Source: UBA8199 sp964507045 | Lineage (GTDB): Bacteria; Verrucomicrobiota; Verrucomicrobiia; Limisphaerales; UBA8199 | Reading direction: 5' to 3' | NCBI GenBank assembly: GCA_964507045.1 | Contig: CAZDOO010000001.1 | Coordinates: 62,001-126,000 of the forward strand | DNA: 64,000 nt | Shown here: positions 55,063 to 62,987 of the stretch, piece after piece | How positions within the stretch are numbered: the stretch's first letter is position 1 | Layout of the letters: every line of letters starts with the position of its first letter | Translations under genes and position numbers: made by a program | Notes under the pieces: model-generated | What the model was told of the DNA's origin: nothing | The model's database searches: none | The model's input: only the letters and a program-made list of their open reading frames with translations

Positions 55063-55501
55063 AGCGAACAAAGCCGCTGAAGGGGTGGTTTCGGATTTCG
55101 CCTCTGCCTTCGCCCTCGGGAACACTGGCAGCGGGCATGGCTAGGGCATGGCTTGGGCATGTCTCGGGCATGTCTGGTGCAAGGGGGGGCTGGAAGCAAC
55201 GACAACAAACCGGATAGGCATGGGCCACTCACCGTATACCCACCGCACCGTACCGTAGGTCCAATTGCATAACCCGCTGCAATCCAGTAACTTACGCAAA
55301 TTGCCCCCTCCACCCCCCCCGCCAAGACGGTTCCGGCTGATCCTGGCCATTTCGGCACGGCCATGCCAGACCCGAGCCGGCATTTGGCCACCTTCGTGTG
55401 TGTTTGTTGTCCGCTTTCCCAGTTGACGTTACGGGTATGCACCCCCTAAGCTATCGCCAATAACTGCTGCGGGGCATGAAGCGTCGCAGCAGCAAATTTC
55501 T
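55063..55501. other. 439-nt gap with decayed palindromic element
   Basis: No coding frame is seen. At about 55230-55262 lie gggccactcaccgtataccc and gcaccgtaccgtagg, which look like a broken half of the TCACCGTA palindrome; 55310-55350 (ggttccggctgatcctggcc) resembles the sequence flanking the 44.5-kb copy. Also at 55140-55170 are short direct copies of ggcatg. It probably holds the promoter for the zinc-ribbon/NDK pair downstream. Confidence 0.45.
55230..55262. repeat. Degenerate remnant of the TCACCGTA palindrome
   Basis: Contains cactcaccgtatacccaccg followed by caccgtaccgtaggtcc, i.e. the stem units of one arm, but the opposite arm is absent, so no hairpin of note can form. Confidence 0.5.
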
Positions 55502-55702
55502 ATGCCCGAAGGATACTGCGTCAAATGCAAGGCGAAGAAGGAAATCGTTAATGCCGTCGAGGAAACGATGAAGAACGGGCGCAAAGCCATCAAAGGCAAG
55601 TGCCCGGCTTGTGGCACGGTCATGTTCAAGATTCTGGGCGGCAAGGCCACGCCCCCTGCCGATGCCACGCCGACGCCAGCCAAGCCCCCTTCGGCCAATT
55701 AG
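55502..55702 (+). CDS. Small DUF5679-like zinc-ribbon protein
   Basis: 66 residues. Two CxxC pairs (YCVKCKAKKEI and CPACGTVMFKI) separated by about 20 residues make a zinc ribbon, followed by a Pro/Ala-rich tail (PPADATPTPAKPPS). Similar short proteins are annotated DUF5679. It precedes the double-NDK gene by 9 nt and probably shares its transcript. Function unknown. Confidence 0.75.
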   Translation: MPEGYCVKCKAKKEIVNAVEETMKNGRKAIKGKCPACGTVMFKILGGKATPPADATPTPAKPPSAN

Positions 55703-55711
55703 TTTACTTAT

Positions 55712-56884
55712 ATGCCCAAAGAACTTGCCTATGTCATCATCACGCCGTATTCCCTGCACAAATCGCGCACGGGCGGCATTCTGACGCGGCTCATTACCCG
55801 CACGGGCTGTGAGCTGGTCGCGGCGCGCATGTTCGCGCCGAGCGCCGACCTGGTCAAAGAGTATGCCGAGCAGACCATTTCGGCCAATGACCCTCAGGAC
55901 CGGCGCATCCAGGAGCTGATTTACGATTACGTCCTGCGCAACCTGGCGCCGGACCCGAAAACCGGCCGGCGCCGGCGCGTGATGGTGCTGCTGTTTGAGG
56001 GTGAAGACGCCGTGCGCAAAACCCGCTCGGTCGTAGGCAATGTCGGTGCCGACCGCCGGGTCGGCGAGACCATCCGCGACACCTACGGCGACCTGATCAT
56101 TGACGAGAACGACCAACTGCGCTACTTCGAGCCCGCCGTGCTGGCCGCACCTACGCCCGAGGAGGCGGAGAAGAAGCTCAAGCTCTGGGCCCGCCACGCG
56201 GACAAAGAGGGTGGCGTCCTGCGGGACGTCATCCCCTACCAGCCCGGCGAAAAGGCGCAGCGGACGCTGGTGCTGATCAAGCCCGAGAACTTCCGCTTCC
56301 CGACCGGCCGGCCCGGCAACATGATAGATTTCTTCTCGCGGACCGGCCTCTACATCGTTGGCGTCAAAGTCCACCGCATGAGCGTCGCGCAGGCCCTGCA
56401 GTTCTACGGGCCGGTGCGCGAGACGCTCCGCACCAAGCTCAAGGGAGTCGTCGCGGCGCGGGCCAGGGCGGCCATTGAGAAGGAATTCGGGTTCAAGGTA
56501 GCCCCCGAGCAGGAACAGGAACTCGGGCAGATTCTGGGGCCGTCATTTGGCGACAACCAGTTCGACAACATTGTCCGGTTCATGTCCGGCCGCGCGCCCG
56601 CGGAATGCCCGCCGGGTGAAGAGGGCAAGCCCGGCTCGGAGAAGTGCATTGCGCTGGTTTACGAAGGCGTCGGCGCGGTGGCCAAGATTCGTGACGTGCT
56701 GGGCCCGACCGATCCCTCCAAGGCGCCGCCCGGCTCCATCCGCCGCGAATTCGGCCAGACCATCATGGTCAACGCCGCCCACGCCAGCGACTCGGAAGAG
56801 AACGCCCAGCGCGAGATGGGCATTGTCAACGTGTCTGAGAACAACTTCCGCCAGGTGGTCGAACAGTTCTACGGCAAGCTGTAG
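55712..56884 (+). CDS. Protein with two nucleoside-diphosphate-kinase-like domains, the first degenerate
   Basis: 390 residues. Residues about 190-390 are an NDK-like domain: AQRTLVLIKPENFRF, ALVYEGVGAVAKIRDVLGPT, SIRREFGQTIMVNAAHASDS (His357, the phosphoryl-accepting His) and EENAQREMGIVNVSENNF. A roughly 60-residue insertion (about 245-310) sits between the early and late parts. Residues 1-170 have a second, weakly similar copy (LAYVIITPYSLHKSRTGGIL, VMVLLFEGEDAVRKTRSVVG) with GETIRDTYGDLII at the His region, so it lacks the catalytic His. The protein may exchange NTP phosphates, or use the dead domain for regulation. Confidence 0.78.
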   Translation: MPKELAYVIITPYSLHKSRTGGILTRLITRTGCELVAARMFAPSADLVKEYAEQTISANDPQDRRIQELIYDYVLRNLAPDPKTGRRRRVMVLLFEGEDAVRKTRSVVGNVGADRRVGETIRDTYGDLIIDENDQLRYFEPAVLAAPTPEEAEKKLKLWARHADKEGGVLRDVIPYQPGEKAQRTLVLIKPENFRFPTGRPGNMIDFFSRTGLYIVGVKVHRMSVAQALQFYGPVRETLRTKLKGVVAARARAAIEKEFGFKVAPEQEQELGQILGPSFGDNQFDNIVRFMSGRAPAECPPGEEGKPGSEKCIALVYEGVGAVAKIRDVLGPTDPSKAPPGSIRREFGQTIMVNAAHASDSEENAQREMGIVNVSENNFRQVVEQFYGKL

Positions 56885-57059
56885 CAGGGCCGGCGTTCCG
56901 CCTGCCCGCATGCTAAACGACGGCAAGCATCAAAGGGCCTGACGCGGGCCGGAGAGCCGGCGGAATCAGCCCGGTGGCATTCGGCGAATACCACCGATTG
57001 TTCGCCGCTTACCGCTGCCCCCAAAGCTCGATCTTGCGCTTGCCCTTATGCCAACCGTG

Positions 57060-57150
57060 CTTTGCGATTACGCCATTCGCCGCCGGCCACTCTCCCTCGC
57101 TCCTTTCGAAGGGGAGAAGGTCGGGGTGAGGGGTCACCTCTCCACCAGCG
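57060..57150. repeat. Dispersed repeat at the 3' end of the hydrolase gene
   Basis: The segment gctcctttcgaaggggagaa then gtcggggtgaggggtcacct overlaps the end of the hydrolase gene, whose TGA (57134-57136) is made by its ggtgacccctcacccc side. This kind of sequence recurs as dispersed repeats in related genomes (established generally; not checkable here). Confidence 0.45.
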
Positions 57151-58762
57151 GGCGCGGCGCAGCCTGCCATTCAGCGCCGCTCCGGAACTCCGCTCCCCCG
57201 TGCGGACCCAGCCGCGCCGGAACCCCCACCGACCGCAGCGCCGCCACATAGACCGCCTCGAAACCGCACTCGTCGGCGACCTGCCGCCGCCAGATCTCGG
57301 CGATGGACGCGCTACTGCCTTGATTTGTGCTTTCCGCTTTCTGCTTTCCACTCTCCCCGAAGATGGTCACACGCTCCCTCAGGAAGCGGACGACAATCTC
57401 AGCCGCCGCCTGCGGGTCCTGCTCTTTCCGAATCCTGGGGTAAAAGCTCTCCCACAAAGTCCGCCGCCAATTCAACTCACCGTCCGCCGCGGGACCAATC
57501 TGCGGGGACAAGACGAAGTCACGGTAAACCGGCTCGTCCAGCTTCCAGCCAATGAGATCGCGGTTGTAGTGAGCCAGCTCCACATGCTCCAGCAGCGTCT
57601 TCAGCGGCTTGCCCCGCCAGACCGGCTGCGCGCGCAGAAACTCGAAGTCGCTCGCTTCCGTGGCCTGGACCAAGTGCTTCCGAGCGAGGCCCAGAGTCCA
57701 ATCGGTGGCGTTCAGGCGCGGGAGGACGACATGCAGCGCCGTCACCGCCACCGCGCTCATGGCCAGAATCGCGGCAGCCACACGCAGCGCAATCTCCCAC
57801 CTCACCGGGGCGGGCATCCCGCCTGCCGCTCGGGAGGGCAAGCGTTCCCGCGAGCCCCATCTTGGCCCCCAGCGCCACCAAGTCCACAGACCGGCCCAAG
57901 CCAGCGCGGGCGTCCAGAACAGCCACAATGGCCTGGCTTGCGCCTGCCAGGACAGGATCGAGCGATAGCTGCCGAGCGCGTCCGCGCCCTTCAATCGCAT
58001 CAGACATTGTTCGCCGATAACGCGGAACACCAGCAGCCGGTTGTCGCCTAAACTATGGGTTTCTCGAGGCAGCACCCTGAGTTCGACCGGCACGCCGTTT
58101 GTCTGCAAACAGGCGGCGACATCTCGGGCCATGGACAGTGGAAAGACCTCGTCGCGCTCGCCGTGGATCAGCAGGATGGTTGAGGGCGCAGAGTTGAGGG
58201 TTGGGGCGCTGGCGGTAGAACGTTGAACCTCGAACTGTGAACTTCGAACCTTGAACTGCTCCAGTTCCGGGACCCAGCCGCCCGCGAGGTGCGCCAGCAA
58301 CCTCGGTTGTAGATCGGGATGGCGTAGCGTGAAGGAGAGCAAGCGTTGCGCTCCCAGGCTGTAGCCGACCCAGGCCACGTGGTTCGTGTCGGCCCAGGGC
58401 TGCCGGCCCAGGTAATTCAGCAGAGCGATGAATTGGGCGTCGAAGGCGGCCTCGTTGGTCTGGCAGTAGTCCATGCCGACCGCCGCGAGCCCTAACTCGG
58501 CTAATTGCCGCAGTTCGTTGCCGTCCCGGAGCAACTGGCCGCCAGCCCCGTGGAGATACACCACCACCGGCAGAGGTCCCGCCGCCATTTTGGGCAAAAC
58601 GGCAATGCACTCCGCTTTGGCCCCGTCGGCGGGATGCGCCTTAAACCACTGCCGCGCAAACGGGTCCCGTCCCAGGGCCCAGAACAGCGCCCCCAGGAAC
58701 AACAACGCAATGAAGCCCCCCAGCCCAAACGCAACCACAGATGAACGCGGGTGAAACCGCAT
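57134..58762 (-). CDS. Membrane-anchored alpha/beta-hydrolase fused to transglutaminase-like domain
   Basis: About 542 residues from the ATG at 58762 (GGGGAG just upstream); ATG 58807 is also possible. An N-terminal helix (VVAFGLGGFIALLFLGALFW) is followed by an alpha/beta-hydrolase with VVVYLHGAGGQLLRDG, the nucleophile in VGYSLGAQRLLSF and the late HGERDEVFPLSMAR. A second helix (about 340-400) leads to a transglutaminase-like segment, ADECGFEAVYVAALRSVGVP, whose Cys is in place, but the expected His and Asp are not seen before the stop. Extra peptides lie at EQFKVRSSQFEVQRST (about 58175-58265), SRERLPSRAAG (57832-57859) and GKQKAESTNQ (57320-57360). It follows the polymerase-like gene on the same strand. 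Confidence 0.7.
   Translation of the reverse strand: MRFHPRSSVVAFGLGGFIALLFLGALFWALGRDPFARQWFKAHPADGAKAECIAVLPKMAAGPLPVVVYLHGAGGQLLRDGNELRQLAELGLAAVGMDYCQTNEAAFDAQFIALLNYLGRQPWADTNHVAWVGYSLGAQRLLSFTLRHPDLQPRLLAHLAGGWVPELEQFKVRSSQFEVQRSTASAPTLNSAPSTILLIHGERDEVFPLSMARDVAACLQTNGVPVELRVLPRETHSLGDNRLLVFRVIGEQCLMRLKGADALGSYRSILSWQAQARPLWLFWTPALAWAGLWTWWRWGPRWGSRERLPSRAAGGMPAPVRWEIALRVAAAILAMSAVAVTALHVVLPRLNATDWTLGLARKHLVQATEASDFEFLRAQPVWRGKPLKTLLEHVELAHYNRDLIGWKLDEPVYRDFVLSPQIGPAADGELNWRRTLWESFYPRIRKEQDPQAAAEIVVRFLRERVTIFGESGKQKAESTNQGSSASIAEIWRRQVADECGFEAVYVAALRSVGVPARLGPHGGAEFRSGAEWQAAPRPLVER
57832..57859. repeat. Half-copy of the GGGAGGGCGAG palindrome inside the hydrolase gene
   Basis: GGGAGGGCAAGCGTTCCCGC plus gagcccca matches the left arm at 59033-59060 with two differences. 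The right arm is missing. It encodes the RWGSRERLPSRA stretch of the hydrolase. Confidence 0.75.
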
Positions 58763-58866
58763 TCTCCCCGCCAGATTCCGGCCAGGCTCTGTCGTGCTGC
58801 AGCTCATCGTTGAGTAATAGGATTCTGGCTGTGTCTTGGCGCGGTCCGGGAGGCGCCATATCTGTG

Positions 58867-60522
58867 TTATTCTGAGTCCATCTGTGGTTGCTCTGCTTCT
58901 TCCCTCCCCAACTCCAGCAGTATCCAAAACGTCGCCCCCGTCGCCAGCTTGAACAGGCCGCCATCGAACCAGAACCCGACCAGCAGGACGATAGCTCCCG
59001 CGCGGCAGACCGCGGGCATGGCTGAAGCCCACGGGAGGGCGAGCGTCCCCGCGAGCCCCAATATCCTGTGGGAAGGGGCCGAAGTCAGGGCTCGCGGGGA
59101 CACTCGCCCTCCCCGGCTTGGATTTTCAAACAGGCGTTTAGACTTTGGACTGAGCGCCAACCCGGCATAGATCACAAAGCACAGCAGCGCGGGAATCCCG
59201 AGCGTCGCGCCGAGCGTGAAGTAGTCATTCAACTGAATCGCCATGCCCTCATTCACCTTCGCCGCGCGGTAGTATTGGTCATACACCGGCTCCGGCTGGT
59301 TCCAGCCGAACCCGAACCACGGCTTGTCGGCCATCATTTGCAGCGCGCCCTCGTACGCCGCCACCCGATTGCGCCACGAGAAGTCATTCGCATTGGCCAC
59401 CGAGTAAACCCGCCGCGCCACCACCCCTTGCGTGTGCCGCAAGCCCCAAAGCCCGGTCACCATCAACGAGACCATGACCACGGCAAGAGTAAAGGCGCCT
59501 GTGAACTTTGAACCTTGAACTTTGAACCCTGAACCTTGAACAACCGGAAGTTCCGTACTGCCGTTCGAGGTTCGAGGTTCGAGGTTCAGGGTTGGATGTT
59601 CGTCTTTCGGCCTCAGACCGCAAACCGCCAGATAGGTCAACCCCGCCGCCGCTCCCACCCACGCCCCGCGGCTGTAGCTCTTAAGAAGCCCCACCCCCAT
59701 CGCCCCCGCCGCCGCGAGATAGAATCCGCCCGCCACCCATCCCGCCCAGTTCAATGTCCGATGTTCCCCTCCGCCGTCCTTTAGCCTTTGGCCTTTAGCC
59801 TTTAGCCTTTTGGTTAGCCTTCCCACCGCCAGCACCACCCCCACCCCCATCAGCAGCCCAAAGGTGTTTGGATTATCCCACGGCCCCGACCATCGCTCCA
59901 GGCCTCTGTACTGGAAAACAAGACCCGGCTCTGCCTGCCACACCGCCGCCGCTGCGAGCAGCACGACCAGCACCACTACCACCGTCCCTGACTTTAGCCT
60001 TTGGCCTTTAGCTCTTAGCCTTGCCTCCCAGAGCCCCGCTCCCTGTCCAAGGACCACCCCGCCGACTAGCGTCAATGCGTGCGTGGAACGCGTAGCTTCA
60101 GCGAATTGGGTCACATAAGCCAACATTGCGAGCGTCACCAACCCGCACAGCCAAAACACGGCTAACCGCATGTTCAGTAGGCTTTCCCACGGTTGATTGT
60201 CCCAGCGATGCGGCTCGGGAGGGATTCCCGCCCACCAGCAGCAGGATGCATCTTTAGCACTCCATTTCCCCTCTTTGCTGCCCGCGGCCTCGCGACGTAT
60301 GATCTCCCCGAGCACCGTGAACACCGCAAGGTAGATGCCCAGACACACGAGCACCATCCACTGGGTCTCCCCGTCACGAAGCACCTCTAGCATCTCCTGG
60401 AACATTGCGCGGAACCCGCCTCCAAGCCGACGACCTAGGACCTCCGAGAAAATGCAAAAAGCTAGTCCCAGCAGTGCAGCCGCTGGGAAAGCCGCTTTAG
60501 CAAGAGCCTTTCGGAATGACAT
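58867..60522 (-). CDS. O-antigen ligase/polymerase-like membrane protein with repeated low-complexity insertions
   Basis: About 551 residues from ATG 60522 (a GTG at 60585 would overlap the next gene). About ten to twelve hydrophobic helices; the family landmark is DNPNTFGLLMGVGVVLAVGR and, near the end, MMADKPWFGFGWNQPEPVYD of the Wzy_C type. Between helices lie extra runs: LRAKGQRLKSG, RLKAKGQRLKDGGG, LNLEPRTSNGS, QGSGFKVQGSKF and NPSRGGRVSPRALTSAPSHR. They coincide with quasi-repeat DNA and a palindrome at 59033-59113. It may ligate or polymerise a surface glycan, or belong to the exosortase-like family of polymerases. Confidence 0.72.
   Translation of the reverse strand: MSFRKALAKAAFPAAALLGLAFCIFSEVLGRRLGGGFRAMFQEMLEVLRDGETQWMVLVCLGIYLAVFTVLGEIIRREAAGSKEGKWSAKDASCCWWAGIPPEPHRWDNQPWESLLNMRLAVFWLCGLVTLAMLAYVTQFAEATRSTHALTLVGGVVLGQGAGLWEARLRAKGQRLKSGTVVVVLVVLLAAAAVWQAEPGLVFQYRGLERWSGPWDNPNTFGLLMGVGVVLAVGRLTKRLKAKGQRLKDGGGEHRTLNWAGWVAGGFYLAAAGAMGVGLLKSYSRGAWVGAAAGLTYLAVCGLRPKDEHPTLNLEPRTSNGSTELPVVQGSGFKVQGSKFTGAFTLAVVMVSLMVTGLWGLRHTQGVVARRVYSVANANDFSWRNRVAAYEGALQMMADKPWFGFGWNQPEPVYDQYYRAAKVNEGMAIQLNDYFTLGATLGIPALLCFVIYAGLALSPKSKRLFENPSRGGRVSPRALTSAPSHRILGLAGTLALPWASAMPAVCRAGAIVLLVGFWFDGGLFKLATGATFWILLELGREEAEQPQMDSE
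59033..59113. repeat. Palindrome inside the polymerase-like gene
   Basis: GGGAGGGCGAGCGTCCCCGC (26 nt in total, 59033-59058) pairs with 59088-59113, with one mismatch and a 29-nt loop. It encodes the Ser/Arg/Leu/Pro-rich loop around NPSRGGRVSPRALTSAPSHR. A half copy occurs at 57832-57859. Confidence 0.88.
59490..60030. repeat. Low-complexity quasi-repeats within the polymerase-like gene
   Basis: At 59500-59600: gaactttgaaccttgaactt and ttcgaggttcgaggttcgag. At 59775-59820 and 59990-60025: cctttagcctttggccttta runs. All lie in frame and encode extra peptides of the GlyLysGln/ValGlnGlySer kind. Confidence 0.8.
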
Positions 60523-60560
60523 GCGGTGGAGAACACGCCTGCCACTGAGATGCTCAGCAT

Positions 60561-61742
60561 TCACCCCGGCTTGTCCGAACGCCACCTTTGATATACGCGA
60601 AACGCGAGAAAAAGCGGAGCTAACACCCCCACACTAACAATCACCACGCGTACCGCAGCCTTACGTATGTTCAACGCAGCGCGCATACGCAGCCGAGTCG
60701 CTTGAAATTCTTCCAGTTCCGCCTTTGAATGAGTTGCACGTTCGTACTTAGCAATACCGCGCGGAGTTGCTAGCATTGCCTTGATCTCTGCTTCGTTCGG
60801 GAGACGGGTGCCATAGGTGTAGTCAATCGGTTTGGCAAATCGTCGGTCTGAAACGTGGGTGCCAACGGCAAAGAATGAATTAACGCTGTCGTTCAGCGGA
60901 GAGGCATCATCTTCCACCGCGATCAACTCCCATGTAGTTTCCTTGAACACTTGGTCGCCGCTAAAAACTTGTGTTCTAGCGCGTTTACAAAACGAGGGGC
61001 GGGCATTTTCGTGAAATTCTAGTTCACTTATGGAGTAGAGCTTCTCATTGGCCAAATAGCTCCTGAGTTCGAGAGGTTGGATGCCATCTACGCGAAACAA
61101 CAAGGCGTAGTGATTTACCGGTGATTCTACTGGTGCGGGGAGCGTAACAACATAACAATTTGCCCCGCGTGAGGAGACGGAGACGTCACAGCGCATGCCG
61201 GGAGCATTGCTTAGCCAGTCCGCCAGAGTGGCCTTGCTCAGGAAGAATGGCCAGCCTATGGGAGTCTTCCCAAGTCGTGGATAAATCTCCCCTTGGTACG
61301 AGGTATTTGTACCCTTCGTTCCGACAAAGGTTCTTGAGACAAATACTTGCCCCGGCGTAACGAGTGTTCTCTCCGCTATCAGTTTGGTTTGTGGGTTTAG
61401 TCCGCTAGCCGTGACCAACACAGTATCTTGTCGAAATTTGTAAACGCACATTCGAGCGTATGTGAGAACGGCAGATCTCCCGGCTGCGAGGGGCCTAATC
61501 CTGGCGATTACTTCCTTGCTTAGTTTTGAGCTAGACTCAAGAAGCTCGGCCGCTGGATCAAATTGGTTAAAGACGTGGTTGGTTTCCTGGGCAATGATGT
61601 TGATGTTCTTCAGCTTAGCAGACTTCAAAAGCGCGGTTAGGATGCGATCTGCATTGCCTTGGTCGCCGGCGTGGCATAGGACACCAGTCGTCAGAAGTGC
61701 CGCAGCAACTACCGATATTCTAGTGCTAATGTAGCATTTCAT
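60561..61742 (-). CDS. Uncharacterised secreted protein with C-terminal membrane anchor (paralogue A)
   Basis: 393 residues from ATG 61742 (MKCYISTRISVVAAALLTTG), a signal peptide ending near CHAG. The body is hydrophilic with three to four Cys. A single helix (VRVVIVSVGVLAPLFLAF) near the C-terminus is followed by a short basic tail. No known family is recognised. Its last 150 residues resemble the protein at 62988-64000: SDRRFAKPIDYTYGTRLPNE against DDSRFAYSDKKRKVDEIYYG, then a C-terminal helix and basic end. The DNA is visibly more A+T-rich than the rest of the window. Confidence 0.6.
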   Translation of the reverse strand: MKCYISTRISVVAAALLTTGVLCHAGDQGNADRILTALLKSAKLKNINIIAQETNHVFNQFDPAAELLESSSKLSKEVIARIRPLAAGRSAVLTYARMCVYKFRQDTVLVTASGLNPQTKLIAERTLVTPGQVFVSRTFVGTKGTNTSYQGEIYPRLGKTPIGWPFFLSKATLADWLSNAPGMRCDVSVSSRGANCYVVTLPAPVESPVNHYALLFRVDGIQPLELRSYLANEKLYSISELEFHENARPSFCKRARTQVFSGDQVFKETTWELIAVEDDASPLNDSVNSFFAVGTHVSDRRFAKPIDYTYGTRLPNEAEIKAMLATPRGIAKYERATHSKAELEEFQATRLRMRAALNIRKAAVRVVIVSVGVLAPLFLAFRVYQRWRSDKPG

Positions 61743-61940
61743 CGCCAACAAGGAGGCTGTGCCGAGATAGATTTACCACACCGACTGATTTCGCGAGACG
61801 TCGCGGGTTGCACAGTTACGCAGGATTGTGTCGTGAGGGGCCAGGCGTTGAAGCCCTGGCTCTTAGAATTCTGCGCGAATTGCTTTCTGCACGGGTGCGA
61901 CTATTCATTCCTGGGCCATTCCGCTACCAGCCAAAGGTCG
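61743..61940. other. Short gap with no visible feature
   Basis: No frame of interest was seen on either strand. It could hold the promoter for the A gene. No clear hexamers identified. Confidence 0.3.
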
Positions 61941-62297
61941 TCAGGGCCAACAATCCGCAGTTGTCATTTGTTGACAGGCCCCCGTGGCGCTCTGCACATC
62001 CCAATGATTAGTATCTGCGTTCCACACATAGAGAATGGTCGTTGGTGTTATGTAGCCATCAGGCGGCGGCGAGGTGGCGGCGACGCATTCCGTACCGCAA
62101 TTAGAATCCGGGTTGCCCTCTCGGGTGACGCACCCAAAGCAGGAATTGCAAACAATTTGAACAAGCATAGAAACACCCTCGACCGTAACAGTGGTTGAGC
62201 TACCACCCCAAGCCTCCGTCTCAGCACATTCCGCGCAAGCAGCCATCGGTAGTGCAAACAACAGGGTAGCCATTATCCATCGTAAATGAGCATTCAT
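61941..62297 (-). CDS. Small Cys-rich secreted protein (module 2)
   Basis: 118 residues from ATG 62297 (MNAHLRWIMATLLFALPMAA), chosen because the longer frame upstream is full of repeats. The signal peptide ends near ACAEC. The mature part has about ten Cys in clusters (VCNSCFGCVTREG, SNCGTECVAA, GACQQMTTADC) and ends CWP. Cys density suggests disulfide-bonded folds. No family recognised. It is close to the other Cys-rich gene and between the two paralogous membrane-anchored genes. Confidence 0.6.
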   Translation of the reverse strand: MNAHLRWIMATLLFALPMAACAECAETEAWGGSSTTVTVEGVSMLVQIVCNSCFGCVTREGNPDSNCGTECVAATSPPPDGYITPTTILYVWNADTNHWDVQSATGACQQMTTADCWP

Positions 62298-62329
62298 TGT
62301 CTCTCTCATTGCTTGAGTTGACCAAATAT

Positions 62330-62390
62330 CGAAGGTCGCGAGAATCACGATTTCATGGCCAAATGCGACAATCTCATGGCCGAATGCGAC
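62330..62390. repeat. Short direct repeats upstream of the Cys-rich gene
   Basis: Two near copies of tcatggccaaatgcgaca (62351-62368 and 62372-62389, tcatggccgaatgcgaca) are spaced by 21 nt, each about 18 nt. No coding role; they may be another dispersed repeat unit. Confidence 0.6.
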
Positions 62391-62409
62391 ATTGCGGGCG
62401 TTGCCGCCG

Positions 62410-62630
62410 CTATTACACGCGATTGAAAGCACTTGCTCGGTGCCAGACCATAATGGCTCTTGAACTCGCGCGAGAAGTGGCTGGGGTCCTAGTAGCCGAG
62501 ACGGAAAGCGGTTTCGCTGATGGTGCTGCCGTCGCGCAAAAGTTCGATGGCTCCCTGCATTCGCAAGCGCTTGAGCCAGCGGCGAGGCGTCTCGCCAAAA
62601 GCAGGCAGGAAGAGCCGCTGCTCATGCAAC
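62410..62630 (-). pseudogene. AraC-family HTH domain remnant with in-frame stop
   Basis: On the minus strand a frame reads ELHEQRLFLPAFGETPRRWL, KRLRMQGAIELLRDGSTISE, TAFRLGY, then TAG (62489-62491), DPSHFSREFKSHYGLAPSKC. Apart from the stop this is an almost complete AraC/XylS helix-turn-helix pair (both helices, DPSHFSREFK motif). A TGA lies a few codons before its start, so only the DNA-binding end survives. It lies between the two Cys-rich genes. Confidence 0.75.
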
Positions 62631-62637
62631 TCGCTCC

Positions 62638-62961
62638 TTACGAATCACACCGACACCAGTCATCGCCGTCGCACCAAGCGGTGTCCACTGTGTGGGTGCC
62701 TCCGCAATCCGCCGTCGTTGCACATTCGTTCGGCGGAGTCTCACTGATATCATTACAGAATGGGTCAATAATATTCCACGCGCAAGCCGCCCCATCCACG
62801 CAGTTGCTTTCAGGTGAGAGGCACGGACCCCCACTGCCAGGAACTACAGTATTCTGACACACCCAATACCTCGTCCATGTCACGGCCGGCAGCACGGCGG
62901 TGACCATGAGGGCGGCAAGGACAAGGACAACCTTCGCTTTGCTTGTTAGTTGATTCTTCAT
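62638..62961 (-). CDS. Small Cys-rich secreted protein (module 1)
   Basis: 107 residues. Signal peptide (KVVLVLAALMVTAVLPAV) then a short mature part with ten Cys (YWVCQNTVV, SNCVDGAACAW, DPFCNDIS, NECATTADCGG, WCDGDDWCRCDS). It is rich in Asp and Asn and lacks long repeats. No family known to me. The size, signal and Cys content are like the second Cys-rich gene but the Cys spacing differs, so they are not close copies. Confidence 0.6.
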   Translation of the reverse strand: MKNQLTSKAKVVLVLAALMVTAVLPAVTWTRYWVCQNTVVPGSGGPCLSPESNCVDGAACAWNIIDPFCNDISETPPNECATTADCGGTHTVDTAWCDGDDWCRCDS

Positions 62962-62987
62962 TCTTTTATTCAGTGTTTTGCGCTCTG

